A DNA stretch of 47,302 nucleotides from Pleurotus djamor (GCA_029747585.1 JAPEVF010000345.1:1-47302), one strand, 5' to 3'. Positions 1 to 12,055 are shown, numbered from the stretch's first letter. A program made the numbers and translations. Notes: generated by a model from the sequence alone, not told the origin.

Positions 1-551
1 GTAACTCTACTTGGGGTGCCTGTATATATACTAGAGGTACCTACTGTATGTAATAGAGCAGCAGTAGTAACATGAGGAGCCAAGGTATTGCCAAGGGGAA
101 CATGTGTCTAGACATGAGGCAGGAAAGGGTCCAAGGAGAGGATATGGCTAAGTCGAAGGAAACGTCGGAGCAGGCGGAGCTCGTCGGAGGAAAGGTAAAA
201 GTAATGGTAAAAGGGGCAAGGATAGGAGTTAGGTGTTAGGGGATGATTGGACCATAACAACTCATCTATACGTTGTTAACACGCTTGTGAGGTGGTGACG
301 TTCCACATCACCGAACTCAGCCACGATATCCCAGCCAGGTACCTTCCTCTGAGAGATGTATAGCTTAGGCACCAGCAGCATGTTCTACAAGAGGCACCCC
401 GCAAATCTCAGGAGCGAACCCCACAGGGACGATCTAAGTGCACGGACCATCCCCTGACTCGCTCCTATCAAACTTGGGCATGAGGCGACTTTCAACACGG
501 TCCCGTGCACATGTTTTCGATAGCTTTCCACCCTACCACCACACCCAAACG
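1..551. other. Intergenic stretch, no gene seen
   Basis: I find no convincing coding exon here. A GATATCCCAGCCAGGTAC string near 325 resembles the unit start of the tandem repeats at 2084-2260, so the two places may share a repeat family. Short open frames in this stretch lack an ATG or splice context and look like chance. Confidence 0.5.
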
Positions 552-1725
552 ATGCACTACGTCCTCTCAAACACTCTCATCGGGCTCATTCCAATCAATC
601 AATGTCCTTACTGGGCCGATGCAGCTCAACGGCTTGTTCTACGAAAGCACTTCGAGCCTTACATTCGAAGCTATGGAAGGGAGAACTCTGAGGCTCGCTT
701 GAAAGTTTGGGAAGATATATGGCTGGAGCTTGGGGAGACCGGGCTTAGGTTAGATGGGTCAAAGAAGGTTCGTGTTTATCTCTTGATTCTTGATCATCGC
801 GATCTTATCAATCTGCTAGCAACAAGTCAAAAATTGGTATAATCGAACAGCTCCCGTCATAGCGGGTGAGTGACAGCCCATTAAACTCCACGATCAAACC
901 TTACTCATTCTCACACTAACAGCTTTACAAGTCGTAGAGGAGCACTTCCCTATCACCAAACTTGACGCCAAAGCCCAAACCAAAGCCAAAACCAAAGCGA
1001 AAGACAAAGGCCGGGTCGAACGGGAGATCCTCGTGATCGTCGAGGACGATGATATCGCCGGAGGTGCTTATGAGGCAACTTCACCCACTGGTCGCCGACC
1101 CATGGGGCACGATCTTCGATCGGAGGGGCAAGCAGGTCGTGCAGGGGGCATCTCTGAGGGTGGGAGGACAAACGGAGAAGGTTCTTCCAGGGGGAAAGGG
1201 ACGCGCATCCGCAAAGAGAGCTGGACCGTGTCGCTCCCAGACTTCGACACCGAGTTCACCCTTCCCCATTGGCCCGCAGATCCTCCCACCCTTTTGATGC
1301 CTAAACCGACACCATTCCGAATCACCTCGTTCTCAGGGATATCGTCGAGGTAAGTGTCTATTAGCCACCTTCTTTCAAAGAGTTTATTCACTGATGCGAA
1401 CCGCTTTTTAGCGTTCCTATTATTGAAGAGAGGGCCACCCCTGGAGGAGGCAAAGTAATTACGTTCGGCGGCATTTCCCCTCCCATCCGTCCCAAGACGA
1501 CCAGCTGCGAGCTGACGTCCATGGGTGCTATGGTGAAGATATTCGACGGGACAAACACAGCCGCGATGCTTGTTCCCCTTCCTCCTGGGCATCAGGTGTG
1601 TCGTATTTGACAGTGTTTGTCCTTTGTATGTTAATGACGACCTACTCACTCCTTAGGAAAAAGACTTCACTTGGAAATACGACCATAGAGGGCATCTGAT
1701 CATGACCATGGTTGTCCCCCCGTAG
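552..1725 (+). CDS. Spliced hypothetical gene with homeodomain-like segment
   Basis: I read five exons: 552-767, 820-865, 923-1349, 1412-1595 and 1657-1725. All junctions are GT-AG and keep phase, giving about 313 residues from an ATG to a TAG. The N-terminal third has an aromatic/acidic segment followed, across the first splice, by QQVKNWYNRTAPV. That resembles the K-x-W-x-N recognition helix of the degenerate homeodomains common in repeated agaricomycete proteins. The middle is Lys/Ala-rich and the C-terminus, ending MTMVVPP, is not recognised. The exon model is read from the sequence; DNA binding is inference. The true start could lie in an unrecognised upstream exon. No operon logic applies, and the nearest neighbour is the large minus-strand gene starting at 6526. 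Confidence 0.6.
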
Positions 1726-2083
1726 TGCCCCGCCTTCACCTTGCCCCTTTTGCTTACACCCTATCCCCTGGAATTGTACCCCTGCATCGTTCACATCCAT
1801 ATCCCTGCATTTTACGACGTTCTTGCTCCCTCTCACTTTACCCTATCCCCATGCTTAATTCAGACGCCATACTACTGCACCGTTACCCCTCACGCACTCC
1901 TTGATACCCTGCACAAAGCAGCTCAGACTGCTCGTTAGACATTTTGATAGAGGCCATCTGCATCCATAGTAATAGCTCCGCACCTACCACCATCTTAGCA
2001 CACTGAAGTTCCTTTGAAGAACCTGCATTGAATTTGACGTCCAAGTTGCAAACTTTCCAGAGGAGGGAGATTAAGTGATGGGT
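1726..2083. other. Intergenic stretch, no gene seen
   Basis: Open frames here are short, start without ATG and have no splice support. The stretch leads into the hairpin repeats that begin at 2084. Confidence 0.45.
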
Positions 2084-2260
2084 GATATCCAGCCAATATC
2101 TCCATATCGTGAACGGGAAACCGGTCTCTGCGATATCGCGAACGGGTTTTTCGTTCACGATATCCAGCCAATACCTCCATATCGTGAACGGGAAACCGGT
2201 CTCTGCGATATCGCGAACGGGTTTTTCGTTCACGATATCCAGCCAATACGCACACGTCGT
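2084..2260. repeat. 75-bp tandem repeat, 2.3 copies, hairpin-forming
   Basis: Units start at 2084, 2159 and 2234 with GATATCCAGCCAATA; the third copy is partial. The first two differ by about one base. Within the array CGTTCACGATAT is followed by its exact reverse complement ATATCGTGAACG, so each junction can fold into a 12-bp stem. Each unit also has the palindrome GCGATATCGC. A further GATATCCAGCCA lies near 2452 and a related string near 325. Confidence 0.9.
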
Positions 2261-2641
2261 ACACGGAGAACATGGACCGTTGCTGGTGCGAAGCCATTCC
2301 ACCACGATGATTGTTCTCGTTCTCGGGGAGGATCATGGGGGGATGCAAGTAGGTCGAAAAGAAGGCATCCTCGTCCTGAGGCAACACGGGAGGGTGCAAG
2401 TAATCGGTCAAGGCTTCTTTGTTCGGGCTGACGCACGAGTGCATGGTTCATGATATCCAGCCAGCACATACATACCCTTCCTGCGGCGCGAAGAATACTT
2501 AGAGAATATAAAGATAGATGGCCCAACAGGGAACCAGGACGGAACATATATTCTTGAAGAAGAGACCGTGAACAAGTGAGAAGCAAACATTAAAAAGGCG
2601 GGCATCGACTGGGAAAAAACGTGCGGAGTGAGATCAAGATC

Positions 2642-5600
2642 TCAGGCTTTTGACTTTTTAGAAGCCGTCTTTTTCCCCCCAGCCGCCTGGAGGCGCTCCG
2701 CATAATCCGGCTTGGTGGCTGACCGACTACTGGAGACGCAGAGTCCATATATGATTGTCAGTCAACACACTGGATGAATATAGAGGAAAGGAGAACTTAC
2801 GGCATTATCTTTCTTTGGGGCTCCTTGTCTGCACCCGCACCATCGTCGGCAACTGTGGAGCTGGGCTTCTTTCTACCAGCACGGCCTCTGCTAACGGGAT
2901 CAACTCCTTGGATCCATTTTGGAAGAAAAAAGGGAAACGTACTTGGGCTGCGTCTCGATCACATCCGCTGCGGAATCGACTTGGGAAACAGAGGGGTTTA
3001 CCTTCTGCTTGGACTTCCTACCCCGTCCGCGGGTGGGCCTATTTTATGAGGTCAGTGCATATGTTCTAGCCGTGAACAAAGGAAGGGCTTACCCAGCATT
3101 CTCAGGCGGAGCATTGCTGGAAGGACCTGCTTGTACCGTGCTAGGGTCGGTTGAGCTGCCGTCCATCTCCGCATCCATCGCAAGCATCAAGTCGTCAAGT
3201 GCTTTCTTGCTTTTCTTTGTATCCCTAAAAAGCAGGCGTGAGTGAATACCCAAACAGAAGATATCGTCATTGGACCCACGGAGCTTGCTTTTTTTCTGGC
3301 GGGGCTAGAAGACTTTCCATGGCCAACACGAAGTCTTTGTGTTGCTGGAAAACACCAGTCTTACTCCGGCGATCGATGTTGTTGTACGCTATGGAGAGGC
3401 CCCAAATTTTGGCCATCCAAATGGTGATGAGCATGCCCGTAGCGCCGGGACGAAGGAAAGGTGGGTCCACATCCTTCCAAGTAGACTTGGGCGAGTTCGC
3501 GAGCTTTTCCTGAGTCCGCTTCATGTGGTGTCTAAGCCATGCACCGATACGGGTGCTGGCTTCGGCATCTTCATAAATGGTGGCTTCGTTGTAATCCTCC
3601 CCGTTGAGAGTAGAAGAGATCCATTTCAACACTACCTCCGGAAGGTCTTCAAACGGTGTGAGGCGACGATGCTTTGGGAGACTTGGATTCGCAGCCTCAA
3701 CTTTCGCAAACGCATTGAGAAGTTTCACCCAGTGGGCTCCGATTCTGGTGCAATCAGCTTGCAGGAACCCACAGAGTGGCAGTAGCAGCTTGAAGTTGGG
3801 GAGCTCACGTGCACAAGCTACCAACTCTGTCCCAGGAGAAGATTCGGGGGAAGACACAAAGAGACGGGGAAAACTGTCGTCTAGGTTAATCGCGCGCTAA
3901 ATGACAACTCTAGACAGATACCACTTACAGTTCAGGGCGCTTATAGACTTTGTACAAGCGTTGACAATGCCCGAGCATCTCTTGGTGCTGGTCCATGCCA
4001 AAGTCGTAGTTGTTGACGTACTGTGGTGCGCCGCTTTCTTCGAAGGAATCCGGGTCGTTGCTTGAGAAGCATACAAACTTGAAGTCGCGAAGCACCATCC
4101 CTATTGAAAGCAACATCGTCTCAACCGCCTGACGAACGCCCAGGGTTCCACGAAGGCCGATGTGTGGGTTACCGAGCAAGTAGTCGAGATAAGCGGAATA
4201 TCCCCCTGCCGAGTAGAATCCCTCGCTGCACCAAAGACCTTGGTAGTTCCACTGTCCAAAGGGCGGTGCGGGTGTCCCCTTGCTTCCTCCGCCGACGTTT
4301 CCAGCCTACATGACTTGAATCAACATGCTGGATAGAAAAGGTGAGGTGTCTCACCTTCCATTCCCTCAAGCAATTGAGGAGAGTGACGTAATCCTTCTCG
4401 TCGCTCAACGATTGTAAGAAAGAAAATCGAGAGCCTTCATCTTGAGGGACATCAGAAGGAGACCGTCGTTGGACAAAAGCGCCTACAACTTTATCCATCA
4501 GTAAAACCATACACCGCAGCAAGAACCACTTCCAAGTACCAAAATCACTCACCCGGTTGAAGAGGGGGATGTTCTGTGTATTCGTCCACGTCCATTTGTC
4601 CCTCACCCTCTAAGTCGACTAAGGAAAAGGCGGTCAGAGATGTAGAAATATACAAAGACAAACTCACGCGCTCTCGAACCACCCTCAGCTGATATAACCA
4701 AGTCTGTTTCTCCACCGTCATAAGAATCGGCGGGTGACTTGAGCCTCTTCTGTGGTGGAGGCGTAACCCCGCTGTCATTCCCCAACGTGGTGTCGTCGTC
4801 GTCGGGGTATTCATCCACAGCCTTCCGCTTACCTTTGACTTTTTCTGAGTCTTTGGCTGATCCTCCCGACTCAGCGATGGATGGCTTTGATCCCTTCTGG
4901 GGTCGAAGGGTTGGAGGAGCGCTATCTTCGTCATCCGAACTTGCTAAGACATTGTCGAGGTCGACGAACTCTCCTTCTTCATTGTTGAGAGCGGCTGCTC
5001 GACGACGAGCTTTGCTCGTTCCTTCCTTCATCCCTCGCTTCGGCGCTTGCTTACTTGATTCCGGGGCATCTTCTTCAACTGAAACGTTGATAAGTTGGTT
5101 GAAAAATGCGATACAGACGTGAGTGCAAACCTTGAACTTTGAAAATCAAAGGGACCAAGCCTTCCTTCTCTCGCTCGCGCCAATGCTTCAGTAGCGCTTG
5201 GAGGTCATGGAGGTACATGTCAGACGGTTTACAGAACTTTATTCCCTCAGGGAGACATGCAAGATCGAGGAATTTGCCCGGATTTTCGGCCACTCGCTTC
5301 CAAGGCACATTCTTCCCCCCAATCTGCAACGCTGGTACATTGTTAGCGTCAAAGGAGAAGGACCAGGCCTTGAAGACTCACCGCAGATCGCCTTGGCGTA
5401 TGCCGCCACGTTGGCCCCCATTTCCTTCCTGGAGAAGCCCATTTCCGGGGTGGGAACGTGGACATCGCCGTCATCACCGAAGTTCAGGCGGTGATCGGTG
5501 GTCAATTCGGCAGGATCTTGGACGAGAGTTGGCTCAACAAGTTTCGCCCAAGACTTCATGAAACTGTCCTTTGCCTCAAAGCCCATCTTTTCGCTTGGCT

Positions 5601-6526
5601 TGACTGGATGATTAGATTCGACCCTATCCAGACAGTGAGAAGTGGCCATTGATGGCGGGGAGGGATGGCAGGTTCTTACGTATGTGTCTGCAAGTACCCG
5701 TGTCCGTCCAGATAGGACGCCGCGATAAACACCGTCATGCCATACTGGTCTTGGAGATATTCTACCGCTCGCGCGAGCGCATGAGGCCCTTTCTTTCCTG
5801 CTATACTAATGGGGAAACTTTTGAGCGAACAGAGAGAGAGAAGGAGGGAACCGCCTACACTGCTTTGACATCGTCGTCTGGACCTTTCTTGTTGGTATCA
5901 GAGGCGAGCACAGAGTATTTCTCCCGCTGTTCATCAGTCAAGGTCTTCCATAGACTTCCCGTGGCTAGTCGATGGAGGTCAAGAGGTGCAGACCTGATCC
6001 CCGAGTTCCAAGCCGCTGAATTCTCATGGGTCCCCTCCTTATATTGTTTGACAATGTCATCGTATCGACTCTTGAGCGCGATCGCAGCATACTGTGGCCC
6101 CGTGATCTTGGGAGGAACCTCGAAACCTTCCTTCTGAGTTTTCGGGACGGCCCCATCGTGAGGTAGAGCTTTATCGATGGCTTGCCAATGATTTTTATAG
6201 AAGTTGTAGACTTTCTTGAGTATTTTCCTCGGTTGAGCTGGAGCGTCTCTAAGCAAGAACGATGGACTCACCTTAGCCAACCATCCCTCTGATTCAACCA
6301 TCTTCAGCGTTTCACCATCCTCATCCTCCGAGGCAATTCGAAACAACGTCTCGGCCATCTCAGTTTCAATCTGGGTCCGCCCACCTAGAGCACTGCCCGC
6401 TGCTTTCCATGCCGCAGCTTGACCGAGCAGGAGGGGAAGGAACTTGGGATTTCTCTGTACCCAAGGACCACTTCCACCTCCGTTCGATTCTTGACCAGCA
6501 GCTTGCTTTTTCTTGCCCTTGGCCAT
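2642..6526 (-). CDS. Large multi-exon gene of a dispersed agaricomycete family
   Basis: The gene starts at the ATG at 6526 (MAKGKKKQ) and ends at the TGA at 2644-2642. Long coding blocks separated by short GT-AG introns lie at about 6526-5870, 5805-5690, 5640-5390, 5330-5075, 5030-4670, 4620-4555, 4500-4345, 4305-3928 and 3880-3240, with small Lys/Arg-rich exons near 3235-3100, 3045-2935, 2895-2800 and 2730-2642. Recognisable parts, in order: a Trp-rich N-terminal block; an HMG-like segment (WKTLTDEQREKYSVLA); a block containing GMTVFIAASYLDGHG; a nuclear-type acidic/basic linker (KGKRKAVDEYPDDDD); a Gly/Trp-rich block; and a C-terminal tail with AT-hook-like RGR/GRGRK patches. I know this arrangement from multicopy mushroom proteins of unknown role. 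A chromatin or DNA role is inference. The splice model is approximate. Confidence 0.6.
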
Positions 6527-6968
6527 GATTCGAGAGGAACTTTAGTTGAGAAATGCGAAGAAGATAGGTGGGTATGGCAGTAGAGAACTTGGATAAACCG
6601 AACGTCACAGCAGGCAGAGCAAGGCGCATGAGTCATGCATTGCGACGGAGTGTCAGGAACCATCAGAAACCCCGCCATTTTCCAAGATCTACACAGCCTT
6701 TGGTTCGTGCAATCTTCGGTAACAAACGATCAGTCTGGAAAACGCCTCCTTGAATCAGGATGTAACCGGTAAGCGAATTGCACTAGCTATAAATGGCCAA
6801 GCGCCCGGCGCTTGCTCCGAGTCCCAACGCCACATTGCACCGAAGAAAAAAAAATTATTGTAAAACCAGCGAAATCNTGAGATTATTCTGAGCAGCCAAC
6901 CGTTTGGTAAGTACAGAAAGCTTGTGATTAACCAACTACGTAACATCCTCATCCACTGGCGTTTCCAC

Positions 6969-7352
6969 TCAGGAATCGTGGCTGCGCGACTCGACGAACC
7001 GCCTGTTCTTGAAGTAGGAATTGACTCTCTGTTCAATGGTCAGGAATGCTTGGGACAGGTTGATGAAGCGGCTTACACATTCGACAGCCTCGAAGGACTG
7101 GAGCCTTGGGAAAAGGGTGTGGTCCTGGGCCTTTTCCCTCTCCTCCTCCGCGATCAACCACACCTGGGTTGCCGCCTGGGCGACGATGGCTACTCTGCCA
7201 GGCCGGAGACGCTGCTCCTTCCACTCTTGGAAATATTGTTCCATAATTCCACGAAATAACGGGTGGTAAACAATCCACGGCATTTGGGTGAGAAATCCGG
7301 AGAATGTCTTTGGTTGGAGAGCGGGTTGGGGATGAAGATGGCGATCAAGCAA
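6969..7352 (-). CDS. Hypothetical coding segment, possible distal exon
   Basis: An open frame rich in aromatic and charged residues (for example QYFQEWKEQRLRPGR, and VWLIAEEEREKAQ) ends in SRSHDS and a TGA. It lacks a clear ATG at its upstream end, so it is more likely a distal exon than a whole gene. It may be part of the transcription unit that starts at 8368, with unseen introns between. I do not recognise the product. Confidence 0.35.
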   Translation of the reverse strand: MLDRHLHPQPALQPKTFSGFLTQMPWIVYHPLFRGIMEQYFQEWKEQRLRPGRVAIVAQAATQVWLIAEEEREKAQDHTLFPRLQSFEAVECVSRFINLSQAFLTIEQRVNSYFKNRRFVESRSHDS

Positions 7353-7803
7353 ACAGTCTGGTCACGAAAAATTGGGGGTGGGGGGCTTAGCGACATCCCA
7401 CTAGCCCTCAATTTATTTGTAAAGAACGGGTGCACCAGGGGTGTAATGAGTGCCCTGATGGCCNAACTGAGTCCGAGAAAGGAATATCAAATGAAGGGTG
7501 CCAAAGTAATTAGTTAGAAGCAATACGGGGACGAGTCGACGAGACCAAAGTAAGCAAGGTAACGGTATTAGGCTCATAAGGTATGCGGTATGTGCCGGGT
7601 GAAAATTCGTTTCTGTATCAGAGGTCTACGAGGGACGCAGAAATGTAGGAAATAAATTTGGGGGCAAAGGTAGCGACGGTGCGGAATAAGGAAGGGAAAT
7701 ATGTGCTGTCAAATGAGAGGAATCGTTCGAAGGAGAAGTGAGAGGCAGGGGGGCTGATGATATGTCAAGGGTGGCGAGTACCGGACTGGACGAAGGTCCA
7801 AAA

Positions 7804-8368
7804 TTAGACGTTGAAGGTGCGTCTTCCACGATTGGGGCGAAAGCGACGGTGGGCGTTGGTTATCATCCACACTCGAGTGGCCTAAGATGGGCGAAGTCAG
7901 CCGTTGAATCACATCAGCCAGAAACAAAGGCAATCTGCTTACCCTGACCTCTGCCTCTAAAGTGGATGACGGTCCCGGTTTCCCCACATCCTGGTACGCT
8001 CTCCAGATCGTTTTGGCCACTTCACGTTCGACGAAACGTTTGTCGCGATCGTTGGAGTTGCGCCAGTCTTCCGCGGAGGATTTGCGCAGAAACTCTCGAA
8101 ATACCCTGGGGGGTGTTCGGTAGATGATGAGGTCGGCTAAATCATCAACCGAGGTCACTTTCGCAACAGTAGGGGATGCCTTTCCATCTTCGTCTTTGGT
8201 GGCTTCACCCGGTAATTCCACCTCAACCGAATTGTCGACTCGTCGCCCAAGAGGGGTAGGACCCAGATTCGGGGATTCATCTACACCGGCATCTCCAGTG
8301 CTGGTTATAGCACGTGAAACAGGGCGAGGACGAGGACGAGGGGTCTCGGTATTAGGCACGGTGGACAT
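7804..8368 (-). CDS. Two-exon hypothetical protein
   Basis: Exon 1 runs 8368-7943 from an ATG (MSTVPNTETPRPRPRP) and ends in EAEVR before a GTAAGC donor. A 61-bp intron (7942-7882) ends in TTAG. Exon 2 reads ATRVWMITNAHRRFRPNRG and stops at the TAA at 7806-7804. The N-terminus is Arg/Pro-rich and probably disordered. The middle holds a charged helix-like block (VFREFLRKSSAEDWRN...). The encoded protein is about 170 residues. I do not recognise a family. The gene could instead continue into the open frame at 7352-6969. Confidence 0.4.
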
Positions 8369-8648
8369 GGAAAGAGTCTGGGAATGAAGAACAGGGTGAA
8401 GTACGTCGAGCAGAGATATTGGTCTTTCTTATAGGTCTCATCCGCAACGGTTGGAGATCGGGTCGCCAATGGTAGCAACGGTAAATTTCGAAAAAAAAGG
8501 TACAAAATTTGCAGAAAAATACCGCTGATCCAAATGCCTAACTAGCGCGACTGAGTAAAATTTCCCGGAAGCCGGACACATCCTCGAAGATCATCGGGAG
8601 GGATCCAGGAGTTTGGTGAGCGTGGCTACGGAACCAAAAGTGTACTTT

Positions 8649-8924
8649 CTACAACAGCCAGACGCTCAGCCAATCAACCATATTGCAAGATGTGAAGGTA
8701 CGCACTTTGTGCAGCCTTACAAGAGAACCATAGTCGAAGTCACCTTGGTCGTGCTCCTCAAAGACTTGCAAGGTGACCCCCACCTCAACGATGTGTTTGA
8801 CGGTTGCGTCTCCATCAAGCCAAGCCCTGGAGGCTATGCTGCAGTAAAGGCGCAAGTTCCACGCCGGTTTGGAGAAAGCTTGGTACAATGCTGAGATTGC
8901 CTCAAAAGGGAGGTGGTTGGACAT
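8649..8924 (-). CDS. Hypothetical coding fragment
   Basis: This frame has an ATG at 8924 (MSNHLPFEAISALYQAF) and runs to a TAG. The same frame is open upstream with STPWCKAVLFNTM, so the true exon probably starts earlier, near 8970. Residue usage looks coding (Trp, Cys and charged residues well mixed). No family is recognised. It may be the distal exon of the small gene starting at 9523, but I could not find a splice that keeps the frame. Confidence 0.3.
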   Translation of the reverse strand: MSNHLPFEAISALYQAFSKPAWNLRLYCSIASRAWLDGDATVKHIVEVGVTLQVFEEHDQGDFDYGSLVRLHKVRTFTSCNMVDWLSVWLL

Positions 8925-9244
8925 TGTATTGAAGAGGACGGCTTTACACCAGGGTGTTGAGGGCGAGTGACTGGAGATCGGAAAGAATCATACTCACAAC
9001 TTTCANGGGGGGCTATAAGTCAGTGGGTGGCTGCTCGCGGTGAGACGTCAAGTTGCTTTCAGTTTAATTTAGCTCAGGCCACGGGTAGGGCGCCGAAGAA
9101 GGGCGTGGAAAAAAAAGTATAACCAAAACAAACAGGTGCAAAAGAATGTCGGTGACCAAAGGCAGCCACCAAGCGCAAAAAAGATCCGCACAGGTCTGGA
9201 TCAGGGTCAGAATTGGAGTGGAGAGGGCCAAATGGCCTGACTCA

Positions 9245-9523
9245 CCAGCGGGTGCTTGGAGAAAATAAAAATCTCGTCTCTTCGGCGCGAAACGTGCTAC
9301 GTTTGTCAAACTGCTCCGGGGTCGCTGGCTGAGCGGTTGGAAACCACCGCATAAGGTCAAATCCATCTGGTGCACAGGGAGGGCGAAGCAGCTGATCAAT
9401 ATCACCTAAACACTGGGGTCAGAAAAAGACGTCGCGCCTGCTCAAGCTTTGTTACCTACCTACAATGGGCGGTAGCTCTACTGCATCGCCTGAGATGCTT
9501 GTCTGCTTGAGATTCTTCTCCAT
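9245..9523 (-). pseudogene. Small two-exon gene or decayed gene start
   Basis: An ATG at 9523 opens MEKNLKQTSISGDAVELPPIV, which splices in phase to GDIDQLLRPPCAPDGFDLM and continues to FLFSPSTRW. The next codon is TGA. A GTGAGT donor overlaps it, but the best downstream acceptor (CCAG near 9200) would recreate a stop. Either the protein ends here at about 76 residues or the gene is broken. Product unknown. Confidence 0.3.
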
Positions 9524-10099
9524 TGCACGTTGATTTGGGAAGAGAGGCCTGGACCATGGACACTGAGTGCGCCAATTCAGTTGATCGATCACGTGGCCGC
9601 GTTGACAGGGGTGAGAATCTGCTGGTGGCGTGTGAACGTGAAGTGACTATGGTTCGAAAAAAATTCCTTCCTTTCTTTTCTTCACCACCATNCCCCCCTC
9701 CGATGCCACCACACTAGAACAAGCTGCGCTGCTGCACCCGCAGCGCAGTTGGAGCGTTGGAACACCCCCAACAATCCCTTGTGAGGAGGACTGCGTAATT
9801 ACAACATTCGTAACCGCGCAGTGACCGCTACCACACCTGTAGCCGGTCGATCGGGGTTGAAGAGCCAAGGCGTGCATCATCACTTGATGTACCCGGGACT
9901 CTGGAACACCGCCAGAGTTTTGCTTCTTCTCTGGGTGGGGTCAACGAGGCCATGACGCAGCACAACACCCGTGCAGCGTTTGGACTTCGCAACACCTCCG
10001 AAGTCCGCTCGTTTCGAGGGCAAAACCAACTTCAACACCCGAAGTTGGTTCAAGGAGTCCACCCAACCTCCTCATTAGGACTCTTCGGGTAGAGCTCCG
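9524..10099. other. Mostly non-coding stretch
   Basis: No exon with a convincing start and splice context was found. A plus-strand frame from about 9850 to 10080 is rich in Arg, Thr and Ser and leads into the 54-bp repeat, but I cannot tie it to a start codon. One N lies at 9692. Confidence 0.35.
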
Positions 10100-10200
10100 C
10101 TCGCCGTGCTTTGCACGTGTCTCTGTTTACCACCCGGACTCTTTCGAGTTCCACTCGCCGTGCTTTGCACGTGTCTCTGTCTACCACCCGGACCGCTCGT
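10100..10200. repeat. 54-bp tandem duplication
   Basis: The segment starting CTCGCCGTGCTTTGCACGTG occurs at 10100 and again at 10154, with few differences. It is followed by CTGTNTACCACCCGGAC in both copies. The repeat length is a multiple of three, so any frame through it is kept. Confidence 0.85.
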
Positions 10201-11872
10201 TTCAGGACCAAGAACACCCTCAAGGATCACGACCAGCGTCCGTCAACATCAATCGCTGCTAGGTTTATGTTTGGCTACCCCGTCTTTTCATTTGCTGATT
10301 GAATTACAGGTTTTTCTGAACTTCATCCTCAAGGCGGGTCCTCTCGGGTACGTGGAGATCTATGCCAAAGCCTTCGCTAACATCCCTTTCACAGTGAGCC
10401 CAAGCGGCCCCTTCGCAGACGTTTGTTCGAACGGTAGCGAAGTATTGTTTCGTTTTTTACACTTTCGCGACGCTGACCCCTCGTTTTCTAGTCCCTCCTT
10501 ATTCAGAGTCAACCTTGCATGTATGGTACGCACCTCTCTCCCGTGTCTTGTCGCTGATCTTCTTGGGATAGGACTTGCAATCACCTATGGCAGCTAACTT
10601 CGAAGAATGCCAAGTCGACGCAAGGTACGCACTTATTTGTCAGTTGGTTGGCTGATTTGATGTACTAGGACACTTGCAATCGCTTCAGCACGACGTAGTC
10701 TGTCCCAGACAAGTCTTGCCACGCCAGGCGTTGATGAGTGACCGGAGCTTCGAGCGGGCTGGCCACCCAATCGTCTCTGCGAGCGTTTCGACCTTGTATC
10801 TGGCGTGGCTGACTTCGACTTGTTAATTTTATAACATCCCCTGTTCGTCAGGGGCCTCTTTTTTGTCGCCGCCAAAAGTCACGTGATCGTGAGAATGTAG
10901 AATACTCAGTTGTAAATTATGTATGAACTGAATCGATCTTGCTCTCGGTTGTTATTTTACCTTGTCAACGTGGGCCTTCGCCACCTCACGGCGAACCAGT
11001 CCTATTTTAGTAGGAGGCCATCGACCTCTACATTCAGCGCACGCGAGGTTCAAATGTGATATAGGTTGGGAACCGCGAAGATGAACTTTAACCCCCACTA
11101 CGCCATTTTCGATGATCAAACTTATTGAGGGAGTGTAGGATGGAATGGGCTCCCGGGCGCACGCTCTCATTTAGTACCATTTCTACGGACTCACCACTGA
11201 TCAATATGAAATCAAATTACAAACTCCATTCACGAGTTTGGAACTGAGGTGGCGCGCCGATGTCGCACAAAACGACAACTTGCAGAGGCGTGGGCGTATC
11301 ACGTTCACTTCACTTGGTGGAAGACTTTTGACAAGTGAGATCTTGTTCGGCAAATGGCAATCCGAGCCCCTTGGGTGAGATTTACAGAGGCACGAATTGC
11401 GAAGGCCTTTCTATTCCTTCCTTCTTTACCCCATGCTCATCCCATCCTCACAACAATACCCGTCCCAATCCAAGACCATCGCGACCAACGCAAGCAGCAC
11501 CCGGAGTGAAACATGGCGAACGTCCAGCACAGTAATCAAGATATATGAAGGAGCTTTTAGGGTAAGGCATCGGTCAATGGAGGGGAGGAAGAGGGGAAGA
11601 CGGAGAGGTGGTTCCGACGTAGACACAATGGATGAGTGTACAGGAAGCAGCTTGCGGCCCTAGTTGAAGGTGCGTATCAACGATAAAAAGGAGGGATGAG
11701 TGGGAAGATTAGACTAGGATATTGGAAGAGAGAACGTAAGGATGACAATATGGCCACCAACGGATTGAAGTTGACCTTGACTTCGGGCACTCATCGTAAC
11801 TTGTCCAAGGGGAGAAGCAGGGGCAAGAGAAGGAGAACGAAAGTGTGACAGCTAGATGCATCCAGACCTACT
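10201..11872. other. Stretch with possible spliced fragments, no clear gene
   Basis: Between 10310 and 10740 several GTACGC...TAG intron-like units separate short plus-strand frames (for example VFLNFILKAGPLGYVEIYAKAF, then TLAIASARRSLSQTS). They could be a remnant of a repeated gene, but no start or full product is evident. From 10800 to 11870 I see nothing coding. Confidence 0.3.
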
Positions 11873-12055
11873 CTAGACCGCAGCGTGGGAAGAAAGACCG
11901 AACGAAAAAAGCGTAAGCAAAGGTCATCCAATCAGGGATGGGCTTGAGGCGATTGGCCAATCGGAGGGCTTACCGAGCTATCCCACGAAAATGCAAACGC
12001 CTTGCTTTCCTATCAACCAACCATCGATTCGTCGCATTCAAGACTCGCAATCTTC
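11873..12055. promoter_or_regulatory. Promoter-like dispersed repeat, copy 1
   Basis: This segment is clearly related to 44653-44872. Shared blocks include CAGCGTGGGAA, ATCCAATCAGG, TTGGCCAATCGGAGGGC, and ACCGAGCTATCCCACGAAAATGCAAACGCC, the last of which is 30 bases described here in two parts: ACCGAGCTATCCCAC and GAAAATGCAAACGCC. It holds two CCAAT-type boxes and ends 26 bp before the ATG of the histone-mimic gene, so it is probably that gene's promoter and 5' leader. Confidence 0.7.

Noticed and set aside
1068..1649. 193-residue minus-strand open frame
   Set aside because: It lies over exons 3 and 4 of the spliced plus-strand gene, crosses its introns, and has no family resemblance.
2084..2260. 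CRISPR-like array
   Set aside because: Units are directly adjacent with no unique spacers, and the genome is eukaryotic.
10633..10875. Minus-strand basic open frame
   Set aside because: It overlaps intron-like plus-strand units and has no known homology or splice support.
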